Positions 25,288-34,310 of a stretch of 64,000 bases of DNA are shown here, one piece after another. A program made the translations under genes and the position numbers. The stretch lies in contig NZ_BONX01000004.1 of assembly GCF_016862935.1 (NCBI RefSeq), forward strand, positions 1 through 64,000, read 5' to 3'. This stretch comes from Plantactinospora mayteni (GTDB lineage Bacteria; Actinomycetota; Actinomycetes; Mycobacteriales; Micromonosporaceae). Within the stretch, counting starts at the first letter, position 1; each line of letters starts with the position of its first letter. The notes under the pieces were generated by a model. It searched no databases. It had not been told where the DNA came from and worked only from the letters and a program-made list of their open reading frames with translations.

Positions 25288-28200
25288 CTACTTCGGGGTG
25301 AACTCCACCCAGTTCAGGTTCACCAGGCCGGTGGTCGGGCCGCCGGTGACCGGCTGGAAGACCAGGTAGAGCCGGTGCCCGCCAGCCGGTTGGTCGACCG
25401 GCACGGTCTGGCTGGACCAGTCGTTGTTCCCGGTGGTGGCGTTCAGCGTGGCGGTGCCGGCCAGCGGACCGGTCGGCGAGTCGAGCCGCAGCTCGACGGT
25501 GGCCCGGGGCGTACCGGCGGTCGCGGCGGAGCCACCGGAGACCCGGAAGGTGACCGCGCTGGCGTCACCCAGGTTGATCGGGTCGAACGCGATCGAGTCG
25601 CCCGCGTCGATCCCGTTGACGTGCTGACCGCCACCGGCGTCGCTGGTGTTGGCGATCGTCACGTTCTGCTTCACCTGGGCGAACTCGGCCTGCTGCCGGG
25701 GCGTCTGCACGACGACCTGGCTCACCGTGGTCAGCGCCGGCTGGCCGCCACCGCCGAGATCGGTGTACATGGCGCTGATCCCGCCGTAGAGGTAGCCGCC
25801 GGCGTGGTCGGCGCCGTCGGCCGGGGACTGGAGGACCCCGGTGCAGCCGGTGGTCGAGCCGTGCTCGTGGCCGTGGGTGTCGTGCCCGAGTACGAAGCTG
25901 ACCGTGACCCGGGAGCAGTCGATGGTGCCGTCCTCCGGGTCGGTGACCGTCACCGAGTAGGGAACCGGGTCACCCCAGTTGAAGAAGGAACCCGGGATCG
26001 GGCCGGTCACCGTCACCGTCGGGGCGGTGTTGCCGACCGTGATGGTCCGGGTCAGCACTCCCGTCTTGCCGCTGGAGTCGGTCACCGTCAACCGCGCCGT
26101 GTACGTCCCGTTCGCCGGGTACGTGTACGACGTGCTCGGGTCGGCCGAGTCGACCGTACCGTCGCTGGTGAAGTCCCAGGCGTACGAGATCGACTCGCCC
26201 GGGTCGGGGTCGTACGAGCCGACGGCCGAGAAGTTCACCGTCAGCGGGGCCTGCCCGGAGGTGGGGCTGGCGTTCAGTACCGCCACCGGGGACCGCTTGC
26301 CCTTGACGTAGCGGATCACCGAGAGCTGGGCGTCCGGGTTGGCGGTGAAGAAGCCGTCGCCGTACTCCAGCAGGTAGAGGCTGCCGTCCGGGCCGAACTC
26401 CATCTCCATCGGGTTGTCGAAGACGAAGCCCGGTAGCAGTTGCTCGACCCCGGTCAGGTTGCCCTTGCCGTCGGTCCGCATCATGAAAATCTTGTCCCGG
26501 GTGAACTCGCCGAAGGCGACGGCGTTGTCGTAGTACTCCGGGAACTTCGTCTCCGAGGTCGAGTCCGGGTCGTACTTGTAGATCGGTCCGCCGTGCGGCC
26601 CGACCCCGCCGGTCCCGATCACCGGCCACTTGAAGTCGCAGCTCGTCGGCGGCGTCTCCAGGTACGCCCCGGGGCACGGGGTACGCGCCTCGTAGGTGTA
26701 CCAGAACTGCGGGTCCTGGACCGGCGGCAGCACCGTCCGGCCGGTGTTCCGGGGCGAGTTGTTCACCGGGGCACCGCAGTTGAACGGCTTCCCGGAGGTC
26801 CGGGTGGCAAAGTCGTAGTCGATGTACGGCAGACCCGGCGAGTAGCAGTACGGCCAGCCGTAGTTGCCGGCCTTGTTGGTGGCGAACCACCGGCCGGTCC
26901 CCTCCGGTCCCCGGGCCGGGTTCGAGGTCCGGCTGTCCGGCGAGTAGTCGCCGACGTAGACCCGCCCGGAGGCGTCCACGTCGAACCGGAACGGGTTGCG
27001 CAGCCCCATCAGGAAGATCTCCGGACGGGTCTTGTTGTCGTAGTCCTGCGCCTCCGGGAAGAGGTTCCCGGCCGGGATCGTGTACGTGCCGTTCGGCCGT
27101 ACCTTGATCCGGAGCAGCTTGCCGCGCAGGTCGTTGGTGTTGGCGGAGGAGCGCTGGGCGTCGTAGCCCGGGCCCTGGGTCGGCGACTCGTTGATCGGGA
27201 CGAAGCCGTCCGAGCCACCGGCGTTGGTGTCGTCACCGGTGATCAGATAGAGGTTGCCCTTGCCGTCGAACTTCACCTTGCCGGCGACGTGGCAGCAGAT
27301 GCCCCGGTCCACGTCCACCCGCAGGATCTGCTGCTCGGTGCTCATGTCCAGGTGCGGGGTCTCGCCGTCGACGAACTTGACCCGGGAGAGCTGGTTGTAG
27401 CCCTTGAACTTGTCCCAGACCGTCGGATCGGTGCTGGTGACCGGCGCGTCACCCTCGTTGACCCCCGGGGTGGCCGGGTTGTCGACCGGGGTGTTCAGCG
27501 GCGGCGAGTAGAAGAGGTAGACCCACTTGTTGGTGGCGAAGTCGGGGTCGATCGAGACGGTTTGCAGCCCGTCCTCGTCGTGGCTGTAGACCGGGATCGT
27601 GTTGATCACCGGGCTGGCCCCGCTGGTCGGGTTGTAGAGCCGGACCTGACCGCCCCGGGTGTTGTGCAGCACCCGGCCGTCCGGCAGTACGGCGAGCGAC
27701 ATCGGCTCGCCCGGCTCGTCGTTGAGGGTCACCTTCTCGTAGTTGCCGATCACGGTCGCCCCGCAGTCGCCCTCGACCACGCCGGCCGCCCACTGGATGC
27801 CGCCGAGCAGGTGCTTGGTGAACGGCTTCGAGCGATAGGTCTCGATGGAGTGGCCGAGCCCGGTGTACCAGGAGCGACCGCCCTGGTAGTCCTTGCACCA
27901 GGCGACCGGGTGGTCGAAGCCCATCGTGCCGCCCGCGAAGCTGCGCTCGTCGGCGGTGGCCAGCACGTGCGAGTTGCCCCGGACGTTGGCGGAGAAGTTG
28001 TACCACTCCTCGGTCAGGGTCAGGGTGCGCGGCACGGTCTCGGTGGACGGGTGTGCCCGGTCGGCGACGTCGATGTTGCCCGGCTCGACCGGGGAGGCAC
28101 CGGTGGCCTTCGCGCCGAGCAGGCTCTGGTAGAACGCCCAGTCCGGCTCGGTCTCGGCCGCCGCGTGCACCCCGGCGAAGCCGCCGCCGGCCCGGACGTA

Positions 28201-28617
28201 CTTCTCGAACGCGGCCTCCTGGCTGGCGTTCAGGATGTCGCCGGTGGTGTTGAGGAAGACCACCGCACGGTACGTGCCGAGGTTCTGCTCGGTGAACGCC
28301 GCCGCGTCCTGGGTGACGGTGACCCGGAACCCGTGCTCCTTGCCGAGGTCCCGGATCGCCTGCACACCGTCCGGAATGGACGCTCGCCGCGCCCCGGCCG
28401 TCTTGGTGAAGACCAGTACGCCGTAGTCACGCGGTGCCCGGACGTCCGAGCGGAGCGCGGCCGGGCCGTTCTCCTCGGCCACCAGTGGCTCGGCGGGTAC
28501 GCCGCCGGAACCCGCTCCCGGGTCCGGTACGGCCGCCGCCGGGGCCTGGACCGCCAGTGGGACGATCGTCGCGGTCGCCGCCAGCACGGTCAGCCAGCGG
28601 CGCATGGTTCTCTTCAT
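25288..28617 (-). CDS. Secreted multidomain protein: ThuA, PQQ/Gdh-type sugar dehydrogenase propeller, PKD, CBM6
   Basis: A 1109-residue secreted protein. Signal peptide 1-29; ThuA (glutamine-amidotransferase-like) about 65-282 with GGGFAGVHAAAETEPDW and FDHPVAWCKDYQGGRSWYTGLGH; a six-bladed glucose/sorbosone dehydrogenase-type propeller about 295-770 with GLRNPFRFD, NYGWPYCY and GPHGGPIYKYD; a PKD domain about 777-862 (SYAWDFTSDGTV); a His-rich bridge HDTHGHEHG near 912; and a CBM6-like module about 970-1108. The ATG at 28617 has GGAGG 5 nt upstream and is preferred over the GTG at 28635. ThuA domains are linked to 3-keto-sugar metabolism, and the propeller family oxidises sugars with PQQ. 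Natural substrate is unknown. The gene follows a TIM-barrel gene on the same strand, 160 bp upstream. Confidence 0.9.
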   Translation of the reverse strand: MKRTMRRWLTVLAATATIVPLAVQAPAAAVPDPGAGSGGVPAEPLVAEENGPAALRSDVRAPRDYGVLVFTKTAGARRASIPDGVQAIRDLGKEHGFRVTVTQDAAAFTEQNLGTYRAVVFLNTTGDILNASQEAAFEKYVRAGGGFAGVHAAAETEPDWAFYQSLLGAKATGASPVEPGNIDVADRAHPSTETVPRTLTLTEEWYNFSANVRGNSHVLATADERSFAGGTMGFDHPVAWCKDYQGGRSWYTGLGHSIETYRSKPFTKHLLGGIQWAAGVVEGDCGATVIGNYEKVTLNDEPGEPMSLAVLPDGRVLHNTRGGQVRLYNPTSGASPVINTIPVYSHDEDGLQTVSIDPDFATNKWVYLFYSPPLNTPVDNPATPGVNEGDAPVTSTDPTVWDKFKGYNQLSRVKFVDGETPHLDMSTEQQILRVDVDRGICCHVAGKVKFDGKGNLYLITGDDTNAGGSDGFVPINESPTQGPGYDAQRSSANTNDLRGKLLRIKVRPNGTYTIPAGNLFPEAQDYDNKTRPEIFLMGLRNPFRFDVDASGRVYVGDYSPDSRTSNPARGPEGTGRWFATNKAGNYGWPYCYSPGLPYIDYDFATRTSGKPFNCGAPVNNSPRNTGRTVLPPVQDPQFWYTYEARTPCPGAYLETPPTSCDFKWPVIGTGGVGPHGGPIYKYDPDSTSETKFPEYYDNAVAFGEFTRDKIFMMRTDGKGNLTGVEQLLPGFVFDNPMEMEFGPDGSLYLLEYGDGFFTANPDAQLSVIRYVKGKRSPVAVLNASPTSGQAPLTVNFSAVGSYDPDPGESISYAWDFTSDGTVDSADPSTSYTYPANGTYTARLTVTDSSGKTGVLTRTITVGNTAPTVTVTGPIPGSFFNWGDPVPYSVTVTDPEDGTIDCSRVTVSFVLGHDTHGHEHGSTTGCTGVLQSPADGADHAGGYLYGGISAMYTDLGGGGQPALTTVSQVVVQTPRQQAEFAQVKQNVTIANTSDAGGGQHVNGIDAGDSIAFDPINLGDASAVTFRVSGGSAATAGTPRATVELRLDSPTGPLAGTATLNATTGNNDWSSQTVPVDQPAGGHRLYLVFQPVTGGPTTGLVNLNWVEFTPK

Positions 28618-28777
28618 CTTTCCTCCGTTCGGCACACGGTCGTGTGGGCAGCAACACGCGCGTGCCCCGGCGCGGTGCCACGTCCGCCGGGGTCACCCGG
28701 GGGGTGCGGTCGGTGGTGCGCGGGCCTGGTCACGGAAGGTGGGCGAGGCACGCGCCGCCGTGCCCCGCCCGGACGCC

Positions 28778-29884
28778 TCAGCGGCGGTAGATGGTCAACT
28801 CCGACATGTTGGTGTAGCTGAGCGAGGCGAAGTCGAGCGACTGGCCGGGGTTGGTCGCGCCGCCGGGCGCGGTGTCCTGCTCCCAGTTGGCGTGCCGGAA
28901 GTCCGGGTCGCCGATGGTCTGGAAGAACTGCTGGAAGTTGATGTCGCCCTCGCCGAGCGGGGTCATCTCGTAGCCGTTGGCCAGCGCGCTGTTCCGGTTG
29001 CCGTCCTTGGCGTGGAAGAGCGGGAACCGCTTGCTCTGCGAGACCACGTTGAGGATCGGGTCGAACAGCTCGGTCTTCTCCCGGCCCCACCGGTCGACGT
29101 ACTTCTGGTGCTTGAAGCGGGCGACGTAGGCCCAGTAGATGTCCAGCTCGAAGAAGACGTACTTCGGGTCGGTCTTCTGGAAGAAGTACTCCAGCCGGCG
29201 GGTGCCGGAGGAGCGGGTCGGCCGGCCGTTCGCGTCCAGCGGCCCGGCGTCGAGCAGGAACGAGTACGCGGCGTCGTGGTTGTGCGTGTAGAGCCGAAGT
29301 CCGCGCTTGCGGGCCTGCCGGCCCAGCTCGTTCCAGACGTCCGCCGCCGCGTCCCAGTCCGCGGTGTAGACGGAGTTCGTCGGGTCGCTGCCGGTGCCGA
29401 TGTTCTTCATCCCGAGCGTCTCGGCGATGTCCATCTGCTGCTCGAAGGTGGCCGGGTTGATCGAGGCGTGCGTGCCGTTGGCGACCAGCCCGTTGTCGTC
29501 GAGGATCTTGCGGATCTCCTCCGGCGTGATCTGCCGTCCCAGGATCTGGGTGCTCTGGTTGTAGCCGGCGAACTCCACCTCCTGGTAGCCCAGCTCGGCG
29601 ATCCGGGCGAGCACCCGCTCGAAGCCGTACGGCACACCGCTGTCGTCCGGGGCGGCGGAGATCCGGTCCCGGACGCTGTAGAGGATGATGCCCCGGTTGC
29701 GGCCCGGGATCAGCGGTTCGGCCCGCAGTTGCCCGTGCGCGACCGCGGGGGCCTCGGTCCGGACCACGTTGGCGCCGACCGCGCTGAGCGCGGCGGCTGC
29801 GCCTGCCGAGGCGGCCAGGATGCTCCGCCGGGTGAGCCGGCGACGTTCCGCCGGATCCATCGGTTCGCGCTGCGTCTTCCCCAT
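28778..29884 (-). CDS. Tat-exported sugar phosphate isomerase/epimerase-like TIM-barrel protein
   Basis: A 368-residue protein of the xylose-isomerase-like TIM-barrel family. A twin-arginine signal (RRLTRRSILAAS) precedes an Ala-rich hydrophobic segment ending near VAHGQ. The barrel begins IILYSVRDRI, with IAELGYQEVEFAGYN, LRLYTHNHD, FELDIYWAY and FPLFHAKDG at successive strands. These carry the acidic and His residues that bind a divalent metal in this family. The ATG at 29884 follows GGAAGG; a GTG 9 nt earlier is a possible alternative. Being exported, it cannot act on phosphorylated cytosolic sugars. Related proteins have been linked to 3-keto-glycoside processing, which would fit the ThuA-containing gene 160 bp downstream. 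Confidence 0.85.
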   Translation of the reverse strand: MGKTQREPMDPAERRRLTRRSILAASAGAAAALSAVGANVVRTEAPAVAHGQLRAEPLIPGRNRGIILYSVRDRISAAPDDSGVPYGFERVLARIAELGYQEVEFAGYNQSTQILGRQITPEEIRKILDDNGLVANGTHASINPATFEQQMDIAETLGMKNIGTGSDPTNSVYTADWDAAADVWNELGRQARKRGLRLYTHNHDAAYSFLLDAGPLDANGRPTRSSGTRRLEYFFQKTDPKYVFFELDIYWAYVARFKHQKYVDRWGREKTELFDPILNVVSQSKRFPLFHAKDGNRNSALANGYEMTPLGEGDINFQQFFQTIGDPDFRHANWEQDTAPGGATNPGQSLDFASLSYTNMSELTIYRR

Positions 29885-29926
29885 GTCGTGCACCTTCCCG
29901 GGTGGCGACGCCTCCACCACCCCATG

Positions 29927-29942
29927 CTTGGATCGATTCAAG
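29927..29942. promoter_or_regulatory. Putative LacI-type operator of the TIM-barrel/ThuA genes
   Basis: CTTGGATCGATTCAAG is a near-perfect palindrome (one mismatched pair) about 43 bp upstream of the TIM-barrel start. Its core resembles the TGAATCG..TTCA operator at 6166-6189. Confidence 0.45.
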
Positions 29943-30225
29943 AGGTCCTCGGTGGGCAACTCGGATAGCTCGGTGGCTGCCCACCTGACGAAGTCGACGG
30001 AGGGGCGCGCTCACGTGCCACTCGCGGCGCGCGGGGACGGGCGTCGCGGCCGTGGCGGGCCGGACGCCTTCGTGGCTCCCGCTCCGGGCGGCCACCCGGG
30101 CGGGATATGACGATCAGCGGTCGTCTCTGTTACGAATGAACACACGCTAGAGGCTGCGCAGCCAGAAGAAAAGAGCAGCGCTCGGCAACTTTGGTCGCCA
30201 TCTACAAAAGTTCGTCGCGCGCAGC

Positions 30226-30236
30226 GGAAAGTTTCC
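30226..30236. promoter_or_regulatory. Putative GGAAA-G-TTTCC operator
   Basis: An 11-bp palindrome (GGAAA/TTTCC about a G), similar to GAAA..TTTC motifs bound by LacI-family regulators of actinobacterial glycoside-hydrolase genes. It lies about 340 bp upstream of the TIM-barrel gene. Confidence 0.3.
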
Positions 30237-30280
30237 TTCGATTGTGGTTCGAACGGGACGACCGGCCGGTCGGCAGCCGC

Positions 30281-31522
30281 TCAGAAGTAGGTGCGCAGCA
30301 CGTCGACGACGGTGTGGGCGTCGTCGACCACCGGCATCGCCCGCCACTTGTCGAAGGCGGTGCACGGGTGGGAGATACCGAAACAGACCAGGTCACCGGG
30401 GTACAGCGCGACGCCGGGCGGCACCGCGAGATAGCCGTGGTGGTCGTTGAGCCGGCTGACGACAAGCCCGGTGCCGGGCTGGAGTTCGCCGGACCGGCGC
30501 CGGATCCGCAGCGGCACCGGCAGGCCCTCGTCGTACGGGGCGTCCCGCTTGCCCATGCCGACGATCGCCAGCCCCGGCTCCGGGGTGGAGGTGACCTGCG
30601 CCCAGAGTTCCAGTGCCGCGTCCAGGGAGCCCTGGCCGGGGATCCGCCGGAACGGCGTGTGCTCGGCGTAGAAGCCGTGGTCGTGGGTGACGTAGGCACC
30701 GCTGCGCAGCACCACCCGCAGGTCGTGGCCGGTCAGCCAGGCACCGCCGAGCTCCTCGGCCACCAGGTCGAACCACGCGCTGCCACCGGCGCTGACCAGT
30801 ACCTCCGGGCCGACCAGCCGGCGCCGGGCCAGCTCGGTCGCCGCCGTACGGAGCCGTCGCAGGTATGCCGACACCGCCACGCCGTCCGGCAGCCCGCCCT
30901 CGTAGCCGGCGACGCCGTCGAGGCGTACCCGGGAGGTGGCGGCGACCGCCTCGGCGACCTCGACCACCTGCGCGACGGTGCGGCAGCCGGCCCGCCCGCC
31001 GGGGAAGCCGAGTTCGACAAGTACCCGCAGCGGTGCACCGGCCGGCCGGTCGGCGAGCGCCGCGTCGATCGCTTCGACCCCGGCGACCGAGTCCACGAAG
31101 AAGAGTGCCTCGAAACCCCGGTCGAGTTCGCCGGCCAGCCAGCGCAGCGGCACCGGGTCGAGCAGTTCGTTGGCGAGCAGCACCCGGGGTACGCCGAGGG
31201 CCCGGCAGGCGAGCACCTGGTTGGCGGTGGCCATGGTGATCGCCCAGGCACCGGCGGACAACTGGGCGGTGAGCAGCGACGGGGCCATGCTGGTCTTGCC
31301 GTGCGGCGCGAACGAGAAGCCGTGCCGGGCACAGAACTCGGCCATCGTGGCGACGTTGTGCGCGACGGCGGAGCGCCGGACGGCCAGTACCGGCCAGGTG
31401 AACGCACCGCCGAACAGGGAGTGCCCGGCGGCGGCGAACGCCGGGTCCGAGACCGGCGCGTCGGGCTGCCAGAACCCCTTGACGCGCCAGTCCAGCGCGG
31501 GCTCGTCGAGTTGGTGGCGCAC
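30281..31522 (-). CDS. PLP- and probably zinc-dependent D-serine dehydratase / D-threonine aldolase-like enzyme
   Basis: A 413-residue fold-type III PLP enzyme (alanine-racemase-like barrel). The Schiff-base Lys is in FAPHGKTSM at about residue 75. The C-terminal domain carries SHPCTAFDKW near 386, where His and Cys match the zinc ligands of eukaryotic-type D-serine dehydratase (aldolases use His and Asp). That favours deamination of a D-amino acid over aldol cleavage, though annotation pipelines mix the two. The GTG at 31522 is preceded by GGGGGAGAG. It is divergent from a regulator-amidohydrolase-RidA operon. RidA would remove the reactive 2-aminoacrylate that D-serine deamination makes, so the two transcripts probably serve one pathway. 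Confidence 0.85.
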   Translation of the reverse strand: MRHQLDEPALDWRVKGFWQPDAPVSDPAFAAAGHSLFGGAFTWPVLAVRRSAVAHNVATMAEFCARHGFSFAPHGKTSMAPSLLTAQLSAGAWAITMATANQVLACRALGVPRVLLANELLDPVPLRWLAGELDRGFEALFFVDSVAGVEAIDAALADRPAGAPLRVLVELGFPGGRAGCRTVAQVVEVAEAVAATSRVRLDGVAGYEGGLPDGVAVSAYLRRLRTAATELARRRLVGPEVLVSAGGSAWFDLVAEELGGAWLTGHDLRVVLRSGAYVTHDHGFYAEHTPFRRIPGQGSLDAALELWAQVTSTPEPGLAIVGMGKRDAPYDEGLPVPLRIRRRSGELQPGTGLVVSRLNDHHGYLAVPPGVALYPGDLVCFGISHPCTAFDKWRAMPVVDDAHTVVDVLRTYF

Positions 31523-31593
31523 CGGCTCTCCCCCGTGCAGGTTCGGATATGGCTCGCTGTTGGCTGCCCAGACTGCCCGACGTGAACCTTGTT

Positions 31594-31609
31594 CGTCAAC
31601 GACTTGACG
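31594..31609. promoter_or_regulatory. Palindrome in the divergent PLP-enzyme/regulator promoter region
   Basis: CGTCAA-CGAC-TTGACG is a perfect 6-bp dyad between the two divergent genes, 72 bp from the PLP-enzyme start and 69 bp from the regulator start. Its TTGACG halves could also serve as -35 elements on both strands. Binding by the regulator at 31678 is inferred. Confidence 0.45.
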
Positions 31610-31677
31610 GGGTCAGCCCGGAAGGCCCAGGCTAGGACGCCACCGTTAACGGACCACTTTCGAACCTGGGGAGCCCG

Positions 31678-33021
31678 ATGGTGATCGGTCTCGTCATCCA
31701 CGCCAGCCACCGCGCCGTCTTCGAGGACGCGGCCCGGACGCTGGCCGGGGTGACGCTGGAGTGGGTCGTCTACGAGCACGAGGACGCGGTCCGGGGACTC
31801 GTCGGCGGCCTACTCGCCCGGCAACGCGTCGACGGCCTGCTGCTCGGCCCGGTCCCGTACGCGAAATGTCGTGACCTGCTCCCGGCGGAGCTGCCGGTGG
31901 CGATCCTGCGCTCGGCCGGGCTGGACCTGTCGCTGGCGCTGTTCAAGGCGCTGTCCCGGGGCTGGCGGCCCACCCCGGTGAGCATCGACACCTACGACGC
32001 GCAGACCGTGGACGAGGTGGCCCGGGCCCTGGAACTGGACCGGGGACAGATCAGCTGCCTGCCGTACGACCCGGAGCAGAGCGTGGCCGAGATCGTCGCG
32101 TACCACCGGGCGGCGCTGGACCGGACCGGCGCCGACTACGTGATCAGCCTGCGTACGGCGGTCGCCGCCCAGCTCCAGGGCGACACGCCGGTGCTCGGCG
32201 GCCTGCCCGGGCCGGCCACCCTGCGGGCCCAACTGCACGAGCTGGCCCTCCAGGTGCAGTCCAAACAGGCCAGTGCACTGCGCTTCGTCGCCGGCATCTT
32301 CCTGGTCGGTCGGACCGGCCCGCAGCTCGACCTGGACCGGGCCCGGGTGGGGCTGATGAACCTGCTGCTCAACACGCCGGAGTTCGGCGACGCCTGGATC
32401 GAGAACCGGGGCCGGCGCGGCGTGGTGGTCTTCGCCCACCAGGCGCTCTTCGAGCAGGCGACCAGCAGTTGGGTGTCGCTGCCCGCGCTCGGCCAGGCGC
32501 AGGAGACCCTCGGCATCCGGGTGGCCGCCGGATTCGGGGTCGGTGCCTCGGCCCGGAGCTGCCTGCACCTGGCCGAGCGGGCGGTCGCCCGGGCCGAGCA
32601 GGAGGAGTCGCCGAGCGCGTACCTGGTCGAGGACGGTGGGGTCATCATCGGGCCGATGAGCCCGGCCGGGGCCGCGCTCGCCTTCACCTACCGGGAACAC
32701 GGCGCCGAACTCGAACGGCTGGCCGGCGAGGTGGGGCTGAGCGCGGCGACGCTGTCCCGGCTCTCCGCCATCGAACGGGCCCTCGAAGGCCGGGCCATCT
32801 CCCCCAGCGACCTGGCCCAGCAACTCGGCATCACCGACCCGAGCGGCCGGCGGCTGATCCGCAAGCTGAGCGACTCCGGACTGGTCGAGGTGGAGGGGAG
32901 CACCCAGGTGCACCGCAAGGGCCGACCGGCCCGGCTCTACCGACTGCGCATCTGCGCCGCCGCCGACGGCGGAACGGCCGTCGAGGAGGGAACCGCTGTC
33001 GAGGGCGAGGCGGCCAGATGA
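31678..33021 (+). CDS. Transcriptional regulator with C-terminal winged helix
   Basis: A 447-residue cytoplasmic regulator. The N-terminal ~200 residues form an alpha/beta sensor-like domain (VIGLVIHASHRAVFEDAA, LLARQRVDGLLLGPVPYA). A middle region around residues 215-310 resembles a degenerate GGDEF-like fold (RGVVVFAHQALF, IRVAAGFGVGASARSCLHLAERAVARAEQ), as in PucR/CdaR-like regulators. The C-terminus (~375-420) has a winged helix, ISPSDLAQQLGITDPSGRRLIRKL. I do not recognise a named family. It starts the operon with the amidohydrolase (4-nt overlap) and RidA and probably controls both that operon and the divergent PLP enzyme. Confidence 0.75.
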   Translation: MVIGLVIHASHRAVFEDAARTLAGVTLEWVVYEHEDAVRGLVGGLLARQRVDGLLLGPVPYAKCRDLLPAELPVAILRSAGLDLSLALFKALSRGWRPTPVSIDTYDAQTVDEVARALELDRGQISCLPYDPEQSVAEIVAYHRAALDRTGADYVISLRTAVAAQLQGDTPVLGGLPGPATLRAQLHELALQVQSKQASALRFVAGIFLVGRTGPQLDLDRARVGLMNLLLNTPEFGDAWIENRGRRGVVVFAHQALFEQATSSWVSLPALGQAQETLGIRVAAGFGVGASARSCLHLAERAVARAEQEESPSAYLVEDGGVIIGPMSPAGAALAFTYREHGAELERLAGEVGLSAATLSRLSAIERALEGRAISPSDLAQQLGITDPSGRRLIRKLSDSGLVEVEGSTQVHRKGRPARLYRLRICAAADGGTAVEEGTAVEGEAAR

Positions 33022-34307
33022 GCGAGCGGGCCGTCGACTCCGGTCCGGCTGGCTGGGACCTGCTGCTCAGCGGCGGGGAGCTGCTCGATCCGGGTACCGG
33101 CCGGGCGGGGCGGCACGACGTCGCCGTCCGGGGCGGCCGGGTCGCGGCGGTCGCACCCGTACTGCCCCGGGAGCGGGCCGCCGAGGTGGTGGAGCTGGCC
33201 GGCCGGTTGGTCACGCCCGGACTGGTCGACCTGCACACGCACGTGTATGCCGGTGCGACGTACTGGGGTATCGACCCCGATCCGGTGGCGTGGCGTTCCG
33301 GCGTGACGACCTGGGTGGACGCGGGCTCGGCCGGGGCGTACGGGTTCGCCGCGTTCGCCGCCGCCTCGGCCCGGTACGCCGTCCGGGTGCCCGCACTGCT
33401 GAACATCTCCGCCGTCGGGCTGGTCGCCCCGGTCGGCGAATCCCGGGAACTCGCCAACTGCGACGTCGAGCTGGCGGTGGCAACCGTACGGGCACACCGG
33501 GACAGCATCGTCGGGATCAAGGTGCGGATGGACCGGCACAACGTCGGTACGCACGGCCTGGCCCCGTTGCGCCGGGCGGTCGAGGCGGCCCAGGCGTGCG
33601 GGCTGCCGGTGATGGTGCACATCGGCGCGGCACCGCCGACGGTGGCGCAGATGCTGCCACTGCTGCGCCCCGGCGATCTGATCACACACTGCGCCAGCGG
33701 CATCGCGGCCGGTCCGGACGGCTTCGACCCGGCGGCGAAGGAGGCGTACCAGGCGGGGGTACGGTTCGACCTCGGGCACGGCTCCGGCGGCTTCGCCTTC
33801 GACGTACTGGAGGCGCAGTTGGCGGCCGACATGCCGCCGCACGCCGTCTCCACCGACCTGCACAGCCGGTCGCTGCACGGCCCGGCCTTCGACCTGCCGA
33901 CCACGATGGCCAAGATGCTGGCGGTCGGGATGAGCCTGCCGCAGGTGGTGGCGGCGACGACGGTCGGGCCGGCCCGGGCGCTCGGCCTGCCGGACGGGAT
34001 CGGCACGCTCGCGGTCGGGGCGCCGGCCGATGTCGCGGTCTTCACCGTCGAGCCGGGTCGGCACGAGCTGGTCGACGTGCACGGGCAGCGGAGGCATGCG
34101 CCGCTGCGGCTGGTCAACGACCTGACCTACCGGGCCGGCCGGCCGCTGCCGCCCCGGCTGCCCGAGCCGGTGCCGCCGTGGATCCCGCTCACCGACGCGC
34201 AACGCGCCGCACTGGCCGACCGGGACCGCCTGGTACGCCGACTTCTCACCCCACCCCTGGTGGGCCCGGACGGGCTCGCCGAACAGTTTCCCCGACACGG
34301 AGGTTGA
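33018..34307 (+). CDS. Amidohydrolase/deacetylase-family metal-dependent hydrolase
   Basis: A 429-residue TIM-barrel hydrolase of the amidohydrolase superfamily, close to the dihydroorotase-like deacetylases. Metal-binding features are the LHTH motif (~74-77), a Lys in IVGIKVRMD (~170) that may be carboxylated, VMVHIG (~200), THC (~218) and a TDLHS motif (~280). N-acyl-D-amino-acid-type or other amide deacylation is likely but unproven. The ATG at 33018 overlaps the regulator stop, and RidA starts 3 nt after this gene, indicating one mRNA. Freeing a D-amino acid for the divergent PLP enzyme would give the cluster a coherent role. Confidence 0.85.
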   Translation: MSERAVDSGPAGWDLLLSGGELLDPGTGRAGRHDVAVRGGRVAAVAPVLPRERAAEVVELAGRLVTPGLVDLHTHVYAGATYWGIDPDPVAWRSGVTTWVDAGSAGAYGFAAFAAASARYAVRVPALLNISAVGLVAPVGESRELANCDVELAVATVRAHRDSIVGIKVRMDRHNVGTHGLAPLRRAVEAAQACGLPVMVHIGAAPPTVAQMLPLLRPGDLITHCASGIAAGPDGFDPAAKEAYQAGVRFDLGHGSGGFAFDVLEAQLAADMPPHAVSTDLHSRSLHGPAFDLPTTMAKMLAVGMSLPQVVAATTVGPARALGLPDGIGTLAVGAPADVAVFTVEPGRHELVDVHGQRRHAPLRLVNDLTYRAGRPLPPRLPEPVPPWIPLTDAQRAALADRDRLVRRLLTPPLVGPDGLAEQFPRHGG

Positions 34308-34310
34308 CCC

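Larger units (their letters stand above)
29885..30280. other. Non-coding region upstream of the TIM-barrel gene
   Basis: No gene is supported in these 396 bp. They hold the upstream region of the minus-strand TIM-barrel gene and the 3' flank of the PLP-enzyme gene. Operator-like dyads occur at 29927-29942 and 30226-30236, and a spaced inverted repeat AACTTTG / CAAAAGTT at about 30187-30213. The stretch 30120-30240 is noticeably less GC-rich than its surroundings. A 14-bp palindrome, CGACCGGCCGGTCG, sits at 30259-30272 just after the PLP gene. Confidence 0.5.

Noticed and set aside
30120-30240. Small RNA or transferred AT-richer island
   Set aside because: The lower GC is explained by a promoter region with several short dyads; no RNA structure or gene could be supported.
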